Shown: in pieces, positions 46,313 through 58,274 of the stretch | How positions within the stretch are numbered: the first letter of the stretch is position 1 | How the letters are laid out: each line of letters starts with the position of its first letter | Source of the DNA: Bacillus sp. FJAT-27916 | GTDB lineage: Bacteria; Bacillota; Bacilli; Bacillales; Pradoshiaceae | Direction: 5' to 3' | Length of the DNA: 64,000 nucleotides | NCBI RefSeq assembly: GCF_001183965.1 | Contig: NZ_LFZV01000001.1 | Span: 3,766,650 to 3,830,649 of the forward strand | Made by a program: the position numbers and the translations under genes | The notes under the pieces: model-generated | Seen by the model: the letters and a program-made list of their open reading frames with translations, nothing else | Told to the model about the DNA's origin: nothing | Databases searched by the model: none

Positions 46313-47155
46313 TTATTCCGATTTCGCAACCCGTACCTTTAGTTCAATAATAAATTCCTCTTGATGGTTCGGTGAATAATGCATCGCCCCGAAGATTTCA
46401 TAAACATCACCAATGACTATCAGCTCATTTGTTTCGACAAATTCCATCAGCTTCTGATAATTGCGCATATATTTCTCCGGGGTATACACATCCGCAATAT
46501 ACACATATGTACCTGCCTCTATCTTCGCTATCTCCATTCCAGGCTGCAAGGGAATATTCATCTGATTATTCAGCACCGGCGCGAAGATGCTTTCATAATA
46601 AATACTCTCGATATCCGTATAATTCTTATACGGAAACACAGCCCCAAATCCCGTGTTTAAAAATCCGCTGATTGGCTCTACTGTCTTCTTCAGCTGACTA
46701 TAGGAGGCATTCGAGATATCATTCGGCTTCAAATCCTTTGCAGCAGCGCAGATAATAGTTGTTTCCTCTTCCTCCCATACGAACACTTCCCCAAGGGCAG
46801 GTGTTTGAAGATGCCTTTGCATACGTTTCTTCACAATAGCGATATTCTGCTGGATCTTCAAGAGATCATCGAGCTTCTTTTGAATCAGCTTTTCCTGGTC
46901 GGAAATGAACTCAAGTAAAAGCCAAGGATTCATCTCTTGAGCCCTTTTCATTTCTTCAAGCGGTGTTCCAATATATTTCAAGGATTTAATCAGATCCAAC
47001 TGGGATAGCTGCGAATCCTTATAATAGCGGTAATTAGTGTTGGGGTCGACATGAATGGGCTTTAAGAGGTCAATCTTATCATAATAGCGAAGTGCTTTAA
47101 TGGAGACATTCGCCAGCTTTGCCATTTCCCCAATTGTATACAATGTTTCCTTCAA
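46313..47155 (-). CDS. bmrR: BmrR, MerR-family multidrug-responsive activator
   Basis: A 280-residue regulator very close to B. subtilis BmrR: MerR HTH (IGEMAKLANVSIKALRYYDKIDLLKP), a long coiled-coil dimer helix, and a GyrI-like drug-binding domain. BmrR binds cationic drugs and untwists a 19-bp-spacer promoter. That promoter is present upstream of bmr. The start is TTG at 47155 with AAAGGATG upstream; the N-terminal sequence from that codon aligns with known BmrR. Drug-pocket acidic residues lie in the VYEIFGAMHYSP region. Confidence 0.92.
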   Translation of the reverse strand: MKETLYTIGEMAKLANVSIKALRYYDKIDLLKPIHVDPNTNYRYYKDSQLSQLDLIKSLKYIGTPLEEMKRAQEMNPWLLLEFISDQEKLIQKKLDDLLKIQQNIAIVKKRMQRHLQTPALGEVFVWEEEETTIICAAAKDLKPNDISNASYSQLKKTVEPISGFLNTGFGAVFPYKNYTDIESIYYESIFAPVLNNQMNIPLQPGMEIAKIEAGTYVYIADVYTPEKYMRNYQKLMEFVETNELIVIGDVYEIFGAMHYSPNHQEEFIIELKVRVAKSE

Positions 47156-47188
47156 ATAAAATCACATCCTTTCCCTTATTATAATAGA

Positions 47189-47235
47189 AAAAGTACATGC
47201 ATATGAGGAGCTCTTCCCCTTATGCATGTACTTTT
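47189..47235 (-). terminator. Strong hairpin between bmr and bmrR
   Basis: A perfect 15-bp stem (47189-47203 with 47221-47235) that begins in the bmr stop codon and ends with ACTTTTTCTATT. It should end most bmr transcripts, so bmrR needs read-through or its own promoter. Confidence 0.8.
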
Positions 47236-48422
47236 CATGAATGAACGGCTTCTTTTGTTTTCGCACTGTCTGGCATCTTCCATGCCAGCGTCATACCAAT
47301 CCCGATTGCTAAGACTATAATGGCGAAATAGAATGGATAGTTCAAGTCAACATCGAAAAGGATTCCGCCGATGATTGGTCCGAATACATTCCCGATGCTG
47401 GTGAACATGGAGTTCATACCGCCAACAAAGCCCTGCTCACTTCCAGCAATCTTCGATAAATACGTCGTTAATGCCGGACGCATTAAATCAAACCCGATGA
47501 ATACCGTCCAAGTAACTAGTAGGATCATGGAGTAGGATTCAACAATTGTCAGTACATAAACCAGGATAGTGGAGAGTACCAAGCTGTAGCGAATCAAACG
47601 AATCTCCCCGAACCATCTTGTCAGGCGGTCAAAAAGCCCCACCTGGAAGACAGCCCCAATCAAGGCTCCTCCTGTGATCATAATGGCAATATCCTTTGGG
47701 GTAAAGCCAAATTTATGATCGGCAAATAAGGAGAACAAGGATTCAAATGCGGCCAAGCCAAAGGATGAGATCAAAATAATCATGAATGCGATGAAATAGA
47801 TTGGGACAAAAACCCGTCTCCATCCTTTATGTTTCCCAGTTGCAGGTAGTTCTATATTCTCTGGATTTCGTTCAGGCTCCTTAAGCGTAATAATCGATAG
47901 AATCGCCGCTAAAAGAGCAAATCCTGCTGCAAAGAAAAATGGCACCCGTGTACCAATCTCAGCTAAAAAGCCCCCGATTCCCGGTCCGATAATAAAGCCT
48001 GTTGAAATGGCTGCTGACATATATCCTAATGCTTTCGGGCGTGATCTCAATGTGGTGATATCCGCAATGTAGGCCGTGATGGCCGGCATGATAAAGGATG
48101 CACTAATCCCTCCAAGAATCCTGGATAAGAATAGGGCACTTACATGCTGCCCTAGCCCGAAAAGCAATTCTGAAAAGCTAAAAATCAAAAGCCCAATGAC
48201 AATCATCCGCTTCCGGCCAAAAACATCAGCCCACTTCCCTGCAATCGGTGACACAATCAGCTGCATAACCGCAAAAGCTGCAACCATATAGCCCACTACG
48301 GAGCCCGATAGGTTCAGCTCATTCATAATGGTCGGCGTAACTGGAATGACGAGACCAATGCCTAAAAAGGCAATAAATAAGTTCATTAATAAAAGAGCTA
48401 ATGTATAGTTCTTTTTCTGCAT
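47235..48422 (-). CDS. bmr: Bmr multidrug efflux MFS transporter
   Basis: A 395-residue, 12-helix exporter nearly identical in many stretches to B. subtilis Bmr (LFIAFLGIGLVIPVTPTIMN; GYMSAAISTGFIIGPGIGGF). It pumps cationic dyes, fluoroquinolones and similar drugs by proton antiport. It follows a BmrR-type promoter and precedes bmrR. In B. subtilis bmrU also belongs to this operon; it is absent here. Confidence 0.93.
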   Translation of the reverse strand: MQKKNYTLALLLMNLFIAFLGIGLVIPVTPTIMNELNLSGSVVGYMVAAFAVMQLIVSPIAGKWADVFGRKRMIVIGLLIFSFSELLFGLGQHVSALFLSRILGGISASFIMPAITAYIADITTLRSRPKALGYMSAAISTGFIIGPGIGGFLAEIGTRVPFFFAAGFALLAAILSIITLKEPERNPENIELPATGKHKGWRRVFVPIYFIAFMIILISSFGLAAFESLFSLFADHKFGFTPKDIAIMITGGALIGAVFQVGLFDRLTRWFGEIRLIRYSLVLSTILVYVLTIVESYSMILLVTWTVFIGFDLMRPALTTYLSKIAGSEQGFVGGMNSMFTSIGNVFGPIIGGILFDVDLNYPFYFAIIVLAIGIGMTLAWKMPDSAKTKEAVHS

Positions 48423-48456
48423 GTTTTCTCTCCTCTTTTTCGAACTGCTATAATCA

Positions 48457-48487
48457 ACTATAAAGTCTAACCCTAGGGGAGAGTCAA
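48457..48487 (-). promoter_or_regulatory. BmrR-type promoter of bmr with 19-bp spacer
   Basis: TTGACT (48482-48487), spacer CTCCCCTAGGGTTAGACTT (19 bp), TATAGT (48457-48462). The overlong spacer with a dyad (ACTCTCCCC...) is the hallmark of MerR-family activation, and the spacer closely resembles the B. subtilis bmr promoter. Confidence 0.88.
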
Positions 48488-48598
48488 TAGAGGCAAACTA
48501 GTTTTGTGATGTTCAATTTTGGCGTAAGCGCAATCATTATTACGGTGGATAATGCTGTGCTTTAGAAGTACCTATTGACCACCCTACAGCCCCGTAAA

Positions 48599-48627
48599 GG
48601 GTGGGCTTTGCCTGGCTTTTCCCACCC
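48599..48627. other. Hairpin downstream of the beta-glucosidase terminator
   Basis: GGGTGGG pairs with CCCACCC (7 bp) across a 15-nt loop containing TGCCTGGC, in the 220 bp between the bglH terminator and the bmr promoter. No U-run follows, so the role is unclear. Confidence 0.4.
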
Positions 48628-48659
48628 CTTAGCTAATCCATGCGGGACATATTGAAAAA

Positions 48660-48685
48660 ACCCGGACAGTTAATCTGCTCCGGGT
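48660..48685 (-). terminator. Terminator of the beta-glucoside operon
   Basis: Stem ACCCGGA/TCCGGGT followed by TTTTTC on the minus strand, about 16 bases past the stop. Confidence 0.87.
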
Positions 48686-48700
48686 CTTCCATTCCTCTAT

Positions 48701-52040
<3,340 letters not shown>

Positions 52041-52056
52041 TTTGTACCCTCCTCTA

Positions 52057-52070
52057 TGTTATCGCTTTCA
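52057..52070 (-). promoter_or_regulatory. cre site (CcpA) in the beta-glucoside operon leader
   Basis: TGAAAGCGATAACA on the minus strand matches the consensus TGWAANCGNTNWCA at all fixed positions, 17 bases before the IIBCA start. CcpA bound here would block transcription. Confidence 0.82.
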
Positions 52071-52208
52071 TTTGTTTGTATATTCACATTATAATTAGTA
52101 CGTAATAATTTATCAATACACAAATAATATTTTTATTGTTGAATTATTTTTCTCGAATCGTGATATAATATAGAATAAAAAAACAAAAGAATAAGCGGGG
52201 AAATAATC

Positions 52209-52928
52209 ATGTTAAAATATCAGCAAATCGCGTTAAAAATAGAGAAATATATTGAGAGCAATAATCTTCAGCAAGGAGACAAATTGCCTGTACTTGAAAC
52301 ATTGATGGCTCAATTTGGCGTCAGCAAAAGCACCATCATGAAATCCCTTGATTTATTAGAAAAGAAGGGGGCTGTCTTTCAAGTTAGGGGCAGCGGCATT
52401 TATGTCCGACGAAATAAAAGGAAGGGCTATATCAGTCTTTTATCAGACCAAGGTTTCAAGAAGGATCTTGAGGACTACCAGATCACCTCAAAGGTCTTGC
52501 AGCTCGATATCCGTAAAGCAACCGAGGAAATCGCCAAAAACCTGAATATGGAGATTGGCGCGGAGGTTTATCATGTTACGCGTATTCGTTACATTAATGG
52601 GCAAACCTTATGCTTTGAGGAATCCTACTATAATAAATCGATTGTTCCCTACTTAAATAATGAAATAGCCACTGAATCGATTTTCAACTATATCAAGGAA
52701 GCCCTCGGACTCAAGATTGGCTTCTCAGATATGTTCATGAATATTGGAAAGCTAACTGAGGAGGAGGCCGGCTATTTAGGGCTGCCGACTGGTTCACCTA
52801 AGCTTAGTACGGAAAGCATCTTTTACTTAACGAACGGGCAGCCCTTCGATTTCTCGAAGGTGACCTATAATTATGAACAAAGCCAGTTCTTCGTACAAGG
52901 AAATGGGGATCTATACAATTTCCAATGA
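52209..52928 (+). CDS. GntR-family regulator with UTRA domain
   Basis: A 239-residue HutC/TreR-type regulator: winged HTH (KLPVLETLMAQFGVSKSTIMKSLDLLEKKG) and a C-terminal UTRA sugar-phosphate sensing domain. It is divergent from the beta-glucoside PTS operon and most likely controls it in answer to a phosphorylated glucoside, replacing the LicT antiterminator used in B. subtilis bglPH. TATAAT at about 52163 marks its promoter; the shared intergenic region holds an AATTA-GTACG-TAATA dyad. Confidence 0.87.
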   Translation: MLKYQQIALKIEKYIESNNLQQGDKLPVLETLMAQFGVSKSTIMKSLDLLEKKGAVFQVRGSGIYVRRNKRKGYISLLSDQGFKKDLEDYQITSKVLQLDIRKATEEIAKNLNMEIGAEVYHVTRIRYINGQTLCFEESYYNKSIVPYLNNEIATESIFNYIKEALGLKIGFSDMFMNIGKLTEEEAGYLGLPTGSPKLSTESIFYLTNGQPFDFSKVTYNYEQSQFFVQGNGDLYNFQ

Positions 52929-52965
52929 TATTAGATGATTAACAGTAGAAAGAAGGAGATGCATC

Positions 52966-53793
52966 ATGGAGGCCTTTTGGGGAGAAGTCATCGGTTCAGC
53001 CATCCTGCTGTTCATTGGCGGCAGCGTATGTGCAGGCGCCAATTTAAAGAAATCTTTTTCATATAATATGGGTTGGCTCGCCATTCAGATTGCCTGGGGC
53101 TTAGCTGTCGCTTTGGCCATATTCTCGGTTCAGCATATAAGCGGTGCTCATTTGAACCCCGTCTTCACACTTGTCTTTGCCTTCTCGGGAACATTCCCGT
53201 GGGAGCAAGTTCCCGCTTACATCGTGGCACAATTAGCTGGCATGATTATCGGTGCGGCTGGCGTCTATTTGCACTATCTTCCTCACTGGAAGGAAACCAA
53301 GAACCAAACGGTGATTCTCGGCTCATTTGTGACGAGCCCCGCCATTCAGCACACCTTCTCCAACTTAATTAGCGAAATTCTCGCAACCTTCGTCCTAATG
53401 TTCGGCGTCCTCTCACTCGGCGCGAATAAGTTTACAGACGGACTCTACCCGCTGACAGTCGGCTTCCTGATTATCACGCTCGGACTCTCTGTCGGCGGAA
53501 CAACTGGAGCTGCCATGAACCCGGCACGCGATCTTGGGCCGCGCATCGTCCATGCACTCCTGCCGATACCAGGCAAAGGACCATCCCAATGGACATATGC
53601 GTGGATCCCCATCATCGGTCCGCTCCTCGGCGGAAGCATGGGCGGATTTCTATACAACCTCCTTTTCAAGGGAGTCATGATGCCTCACCTCCTTCTAACC
53701 GTCATGGTTACGTCAGCGGTCTTAATTGGATGCTATTTGTCCAATATAAAAAAAGCGGACAGGCCACAAACAGAACGAGTCAGAGCCATGTGA
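52966..53793 (+). CDS. Aquaglyceroporin, MIP family
   Basis: A 275-residue channel with six helices. The second NPA box is canonical (GAAMNPARDLGPR), and the Asp after it marks a glycerol facilitator. The first box reads GAHLNPVFTL, so NPV instead of NPA. The substrate is probably glycerol or another small polyol. It lies 37 bases after the GntR gene in the same direction and may be co-transcribed. No glpK or glpD is nearby, so the link to glycerol use is only by family. Confidence 0.83.
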   Translation: MEAFWGEVIGSAILLFIGGSVCAGANLKKSFSYNMGWLAIQIAWGLAVALAIFSVQHISGAHLNPVFTLVFAFSGTFPWEQVPAYIVAQLAGMIIGAAGVYLHYLPHWKETKNQTVILGSFVTSPAIQHTFSNLISEILATFVLMFGVLSLGANKFTDGLYPLTVGFLIITLGLSVGGTTGAAMNPARDLGPRIVHALLPIPGKGPSQWTYAWIPIIGPLLGGSMGGFLYNLLFKGVMMPHLLLTVMVTSAVLIGCYLSNIKKADRPQTERVRAM

Positions 53794-53810
53794 AAACGAA
53801 ATACTCTGTG

Positions 53811-54080
53811 AGGCTGGGACATAAGTATTTTAGCCAATGATAAACCCGAAGGATTAGACGATAAATGAATGAATCTATCGTCTAATTCTTCGGGTCTTTA
53901 TTTGTTATTTTCCATGCACGAGTTGATTGTGACTTTCTACTATTAGTGACTAGTGGAATGGAGCGAAATGCACTCGACTCCTGCGGGAAGTAGAGGAAAG
54001 CGAGTGCATTTCGCGGAATGGAACGGACTTGTATTTCCAACTGCTGTTGAATAGGAAGAATAAGTGACAATCATTCGTTT
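53811..54080. repeat. Dispersed intergenic repeat-like region
   Basis: Begins with GAGGCTGGGACATAAG, a word I know as recurrent in low-GC Gram-positive intergenic sequences, followed by a terminator-like hairpin. A second palindromic block follows: CGAAATGCACTCG (53964-53976) and its complement (54001-54013), around CTCCTGCGGGAAG. Such elements are found in many copies in Bacillus-type genomes; copies elsewhere cannot be checked here. Confidence 0.55.
53844..53895 (+). terminator. Long hairpin terminator after the aquaglyceroporin
   Basis: A 20-bp stem with one wobble pair (53844-53863 with 53876-53895), then CTTTATTTGTTATTTT on the plus strand. Confidence 0.75.
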
Positions 54081-54229
54081 TTAAGGAATATTTATTTCGT
54101 TTTGTACAAGCCTCATTTTTCACCGAAAGGATTTCCTTTTTTTTTGCATTTAAAAGAGCGTATACTTTTCATTAGAAGAACATATCTTTCAGCTATCCTA
54201 AATAAAATTTATAAAGGAGCTGTTCTTTA

Positions 54230-54505
54230 ATGGTAAAGGAAAATAGATGGCTTTCATCCTTTCTCATCCTTATTAATGCCGTTTTTGTCTACTTCTATCT
54301 CACCCATCTTTTAGCTGAACCGACACCCCGCTTCAGCATAATCGGATTAATCCCGGTCTTTCTTGGCCTCTTCGCCTTCTTTTACATTCATAAATCGTCT
54401 GCTCAAAAAACGCTCTTTACCAGCATCACACAAACTCTGAATATCCTCTTCATCATCTCCCCCATCTTGACAGTTGTTTTTTTGCTCATGTTTCATGAAG
54501 CATAA
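54230..54505 (+). CDS. Small membrane protein, 91 aa
   Basis: Three hydrophobic segments (about residues 8-25, 36-50 and 65-88) with short loops; basic N terminus MVKENR. No family recognised. ATG follows AAAGGAGCTG with good spacing. It is followed by another unknown gene in the same direction 141 bases on. Confidence 0.65.
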   Translation: MVKENRWLSSFLILINAVFVYFYLTHLLAEPTPRFSIIGLIPVFLGLFAFFYIHKSSAQKTLFTSITQTLNILFIISPILTVVFLLMFHEA

Positions 54506-54646
54506 TGGCTCACCGTCAAATTAAGACACAAACAGACAAAATAAGTCGTAATTTGTAGAAAGATAGTCATTGAGAATCCGTCCAAACTCCCGAATAATGA
54601 AGAGATAAGAGCAAGATCATACTTCCATAGAAAGAGAGGCCGCATA

Positions 54647-55225
54647 TTGAAGAAACCATTCGTAAAAGTTGGGAAAGAGAATACAATCAGCAAGGAGCTT
54701 GCGAAGGAAATCAGCTATGAGGATCTAATATCATATGGAAGGAAATTCAAGGATACCGTTTTTAAGTTTGGGGAAATGACTGACTTCCCTTTTCCCGGTG
54801 TATTCCCGCTCCTCTATCCGAAATGGCAGGATGAGAATGGGGAGGACTATTTGGTCATTGTTGCGGAATACAACTTCCTTCCACAAGCAGCCCTGTACTT
54901 GAGCGTAGACATTGATTACTTACTGGAGGAAATGGAGAAAATAGCAGAACAGGCAGAGCTTGATGCCGGCTATAAGATCTTTGAGCTCCATTATGCAACC
55001 GATAATGAATTTGATTATTTAATCACAACGGTCGCTGTCATTGCGCCTGAGGATGCCTCAAACCTATATGAGTGTTTGGAGATTGTCACCAATACATATC
55101 TATATCCTCTGTTTGTCTCCTCCCTCCGCTTTGCGGCTTTGAGACATCAAGAGGATCTAAATGTCATGATCAAGGACTTAGATGAAATCATTCAGCACAT
55201 TAATGAGGAGAACGTTAAGGTGTAA
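54647..55225 (+). CDS. Conserved-looking hypothetical protein, 192 aa
   Basis: A soluble acidic protein without signal peptide or membrane helix, with mixed alpha/beta pattern (EDYLVIVAEYNFLPQAALYLSVDIDYLLEEM). It starts with TTG at 54647, with GAGAGG 7 nt before it. The ending is helical (LNVMIKDLDEIIQHINEENVKV). I do not recognise a family. A hairpin terminator follows within 10 bases. Confidence 0.65.
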   Translation: MKKPFVKVGKENTISKELAKEISYEDLISYGRKFKDTVFKFGEMTDFPFPGVFPLLYPKWQDENGEDYLVIVAEYNFLPQAALYLSVDIDYLLEEMEKIAEQAELDAGYKIFELHYATDNEFDYLITTVAVIAPEDASNLYECLEIVTNTYLYPLFVSSLRFAALRHQEDLNVMIKDLDEIIQHINEENVKV

Positions 55226-55233
55226 GAGTGAAA

Positions 55234-55268
55234 AAGGGGAACATGTCATTACTGGCACGTTCCCCCTT
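55234..55268 (+). terminator. Terminator after the 192-aa gene
   Basis: Stem AAGGGGAACATG with CACGTTCCCCCTT (one mismatch). The following U content is weak (TACATTT). Confidence 0.6.
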
Positions 55269-55396
55269 TACATTTAATCAGCATATGTTTTATTGAAGCC
55301 ACTACTCCCAATGTGTCTCTTCTTCCCTGCATAAATTATTTTGGATAATACGGTAATCTCTCGGCTTTATCTAGATGATTCGTCTACCAAGACTAT

Positions 55397-55939
55397 TCAT
55401 CTACTCTTATAGGGAAAGGCTTCCTTTGCTTTCTTTATAACAGCAAACCATTGTGACTGAATTTGATTATGGTGATTGATAATTTGAGGTGCCTTCAAAA
55501 TAGTTGTATCGTAAGTGCTGTGAGCATCTTCTATAAGAATAACTTCATATCCTTTGCTGCTTGCACTCCGACAAGTGGCATCCACACATACCTCCGATTG
55601 AATCCCTGCAATAATAATGCGTTTGACACCTCTTTTAGTAAGTTCCTCCTGAAAATTTGTTTGCTGAAAGGCATCAGGATAATCTTTTTCAATAATAACG
55701 TCTTCTTCCAATAGCTGAATGTCTGGATGTAGATTCCATCCCGACTTTCCTTGTTCGATAGGGGTTCCCTTTTTACCATTATGTATTGTAAAAAAGATGG
55801 GGATTCCCTCCATACGGGCACTTGAAATAAGGAATTGGACGTTCTGTAATAATGCTTCACTTTTATGTATAGATTTTCCCATTGAGAAAGAACCGATTTG
55901 CAAATCAATGATAAGCAATGCTGTATGAAGATTATCCAC
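55397..55939 (-). CDS. Isochorismatase-family hydrolase
   Basis: A 180-residue cysteine hydrolase. The catalytic triad is visible as Asp in LLIIDLQIGSF, Lys in the DVIIEKDYPDAF region, and Cys in AGIQSEVCVDATCRSA. The cis-peptide AGIQSE is kept. The family includes nicotinamidases and other amidases; the metal-binding motif of nicotinamidase is not obvious, so a different small amide substrate is likely. Start is GTG with AGGTGGGG upstream. Confidence 0.85.
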   Translation of the reverse strand: MDNLHTALLIIDLQIGSFSMGKSIHKSEALLQNVQFLISSARMEGIPIFFTIHNGKKGTPIEQGKSGWNLHPDIQLLEEDVIIEKDYPDAFQQTNFQEELTKRGVKRIIIAGIQSEVCVDATCRSASSKGYEVILIEDAHSTYDTTILKAPQIINHHNQIQSQWFAVIKKAKEAFPYKSR

Positions 55940-56118
55940 AAGATATCCCCACCTTTTCTTACTTTTCTAGTAGCATATCCATTTTGCCGCTTACTCTTGC
56001 AATAAATATCCTAATGAGAACCGACCACATCCTCTTACTTACTCACCACATTTAAATATATGGTCAGTAATCAATCAACTTGCGGCCTCCCTTTAGTAGG
56101 TTCATATCATCTAAAATG

Positions 56119-56160
56119 AAAATAGACCCATTACTTGTTTTTTCAAGATTGGGTCCATTT
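56119..56160 (-). terminator. Terminator after the Nudix gene
   Basis: Stem AAAATGGACCCA / TGGGTCTATTTT with inner CTTG/CAAG, 26 bases past the stop on the minus strand. Confidence 0.7.
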
Positions 56161-56185
56161 TATTCTCCTGCTCCACGATTACGAT

Positions 56186-56617
56186 TTAATTAATAATCGG
56201 TAATGGTGTCTTCTCTTTCCAGCTATTGATGAACAATTTTTGCTGCGGGTTGAGATTTCTCGGAAGTGTCGTGCGCTTGTAGAATCGATGCTCCCGGTTG
56301 CATTCATCCATGATTTTAACTTTCCCTGTATATTCTTTGGCCATAAATACAACCTGCAAATGAAATGCCTGATCACCGAACTTATTCGTAATGAAGCAAT
56401 CTCTTCCTGATAGAATACCAAAGAATTCCATCTCTTCCACCTTTAAAGATGTCTCCTCCAATACCCCGCGGATAGCAGCATCTACATATTTCTCACCGAT
56501 TTGCATCATCCCCCCAGGTAAACTCCAATGATTTACACCCGGACTTCTTTGCAGCAGGATTTTATCCTCTTTCTCTATAATCATTCCACATCTAATACGG
56601 ATGGGTTCATTCAGCAT
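56186..56617 (-). CDS. Nudix hydrolase
   Basis: A 143-residue Nudix-fold protein. The box reads GGMMQIGEKYVDAAIRGVLEE, against the consensus Gx5Ex7REUxEExGU. The two metal-binding Glu of the EE pair are kept, but the Glu after Arg is Gly and the final Gly is Ser. Activity is therefore probable but substrate range is open. ATG at 56617 has GAGGAGG 9 nt upstream; the longer frame starts before that site. Confidence 0.78.
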   Translation of the reverse strand: MLNEPIRIRCGMIIEKEDKILLQRSPGVNHWSLPGGMMQIGEKYVDAAIRGVLEETSLKVEEMEFFGILSGRDCFITNKFGDQAFHLQVVFMAKEYTGKVKIMDECNREHRFYKRTTLPRNLNPQQKLFINSWKEKTPLPIIN

Positions 56618-56748
56618 AACGGGTCCTCCTCGAAGCAAGTACAGTAGTTATATCAATCATCCTTTACTATACAAGGAAGATTCATTACTTGAAAATGGGT
56701 TTGAGCCATATTCCCCAAAAATATGATCAGCCAACATCCTTCCAAGAG

Positions 56749-56784
56749 AAAACCACTTCTATTTGTTCGGCTAGAAGTGGTTTT
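56749..56784 (-). terminator. Terminator after the DUF305 gene
   Basis: A perfect 12-bp stem AAAACCACTTCT, followed by CTCTTGG; the inverse repeat itself supplies the U-run (GTTTT). Confidence 0.78.
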
Positions 56785-56801
56785 GTGAAATCTACATCTA
56801 G

Positions 56802-57434
56802 TTATTGAATCGATTTTAAAAGAGCCTTCATTTCTCTTGCTTGTTTTTTCTGCGTCACGATAATATGTTGCACAATGGATTTAAGTTCTTTATTTTGCGT
56901 ATATTTCAGGATATTAGCTCCCATCTTAATAGCGCCTTCGTGATGGGGAATCATTTCTTCAAGAAAATCTTTATCGATATTTCCTGTCGGTTTAGCATCT
57001 TCCATAGCCGTTATCATTTTTTGATAAATGCCCTGATAAGCTTTCAAATAGGATTTCTCGGCCAGCTTATTGACCTTAGGATTCAACTTTAGCTGCTTTT
57101 CCAGTGCCTCCATTTTCTCAATACCAGCCAATTGCTCTTTTATAATGTTTTTAGCTAGCTGCTTGACCTTGTCATTTTGGCCATATGTCAGGACATTCTC
57201 AGACATGGATACCGCCGCTTCATGATGCGGAATCATCTCATAGATGAAATCAAGACTAGGATTCCCTGTTTCCGGCGCCTCCTCCATTTCCTTTTTCATG
57301 ACACCCAATATACTTTGGTAATTTTCATAATAGGCTTTTTCATTTTGAGTCAGCTGTACGTCTGCTTGTACACCATTCATGCACAAAGCCCATACAAAAA
57401 TGCCAAGACAGGCTGTTCGAATACTTCTTCTCAT
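56802..57434 (-). CDS. Secreted DUF305 protein with two repeats
   Basis: A 210-residue protein with a signal peptide (ending near VQA) and two DUF305 units, each with the His-rich signature: FIYEMIPHHEAAVSMSENVL and FLEEMIPHHEGAIKMGANIL. DUF305 domains are ferritin-like helical bundles found outside the membrane, often near copper or metal proteins, and the HH motif may bind metal. No metal transport gene is adjacent, so the link is by family only. Start follows AGGAGGGAAAC. Confidence 0.85.
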   Translation of the reverse strand: MRRSIRTACLGIFVWALCMNGVQADVQLTQNEKAYYENYQSILGVMKKEMEEAPETGNPSLDFIYEMIPHHEAAVSMSENVLTYGQNDKVKQLAKNIIKEQLAGIEKMEALEKQLKLNPKVNKLAEKSYLKAYQGIYQKMITAMEDAKPTGNIDKDFLEEMIPHHEGAIKMGANILKYTQNKELKSIVQHIIVTQKKQAREMKALLKSIQ

Positions 57435-57536
57435 TAAGTTTCCCTCCTATAGCCGGCTCTTCTTAGTATGCGAAGGGAGGGTAATCTTTTATTCCAGGTA
57501 CTTAATGCGGTTGTAACAAACGTGAATGCATGATGA

Positions 57537-58274
57537 TTATTCCCACTTAAAAAATATAAGTGATACACCTATACAAACTAGCGAAATGACTGCCATGACA
57601 GCAATTGGCATCATCGCATTCTCAATCGGAAGCCCGATGACGGCGGCCTTCAAAAGCTTAATCCCCTGTGTAAGCGGCAGAATGTCCGCAAACCTCTGCA
57701 AAGATTTTGGCATGACTTCATATGGCAAGGTAGCCCCTGAGAAAATCAGCATTGGGAAATATAAGAGACTTGCCATCACGCTCGCCATCTTCGTATTAGG
57801 AGCAATTCCCCCGACCATCATGCCAATGCTGAACATCGAAAGGATGACGAGCAAATAGCCGCCAAAAAAGTACAGAACCGAACCTGTTAGCTGAAAATCG
57901 AAGAATAATACCGCACAGACATATAGTAAGATGAAGGACAAAATCGCATAAAGTGTATAAATGCTGACTTGCACAATCAAGATCATCACTGGACTGACCG
58001 GTGTCACCTTGAAGCGCTTCAGGATTCCCTTGCTTCGATAATCTGACACGACAAGCGGCAGCCCCATCACGCCTCCAGCCGCGATGGCGATGGTCACAAG
58101 GCCGCCAAATGATTGTTCAAGAAATGTGTACCCCGCTCCATCAAAGGCTGGCTTGTCCCCATAAATAATGCCAAGAATCATCAAGACAACCAAGGGCACG
58201 CAAATAGCGAAAATGAACATATCCATCCCCCGCAGAGACAGCTTTAGTTCAGTTTTAAGCATGGTCTGAAACAT
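57537..58274 (-). CDS. ABC-2 type exporter permease
   Basis: A 245-residue membrane protein with six helices and the ABC-2 signature region (LTQGIKLLKAAVIGLP near the C terminus). The frame is open upstream, but ATG at 58274 (MFQTMLKTEL) has GAGGATG before it and overlaps the ATPase stop by 20 bases. It is a drug or lipid exporter partner of the ATPase, under the double-MerR regulator upstream. Confidence 0.8.
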   Translation of the reverse strand: MFQTMLKTELKLSLRGMDMFIFAICVPLVVLMILGIIYGDKPAFDGAGYTFLEQSFGGLVTIAIAAGGVMGLPLVVSDYRSKGILKRFKVTPVSPVMILIVQVSIYTLYAILSFILLYVCAVLFFDFQLTGSVLYFFGGYLLVILSMFSIGMMVGGIAPNTKMASVMASLLYFPMLIFSGATLPYEVMPKSLQRFADILPLTQGIKLLKAAVIGLPIENAMMPIAVMAVISLVCIGVSLIFFKWE

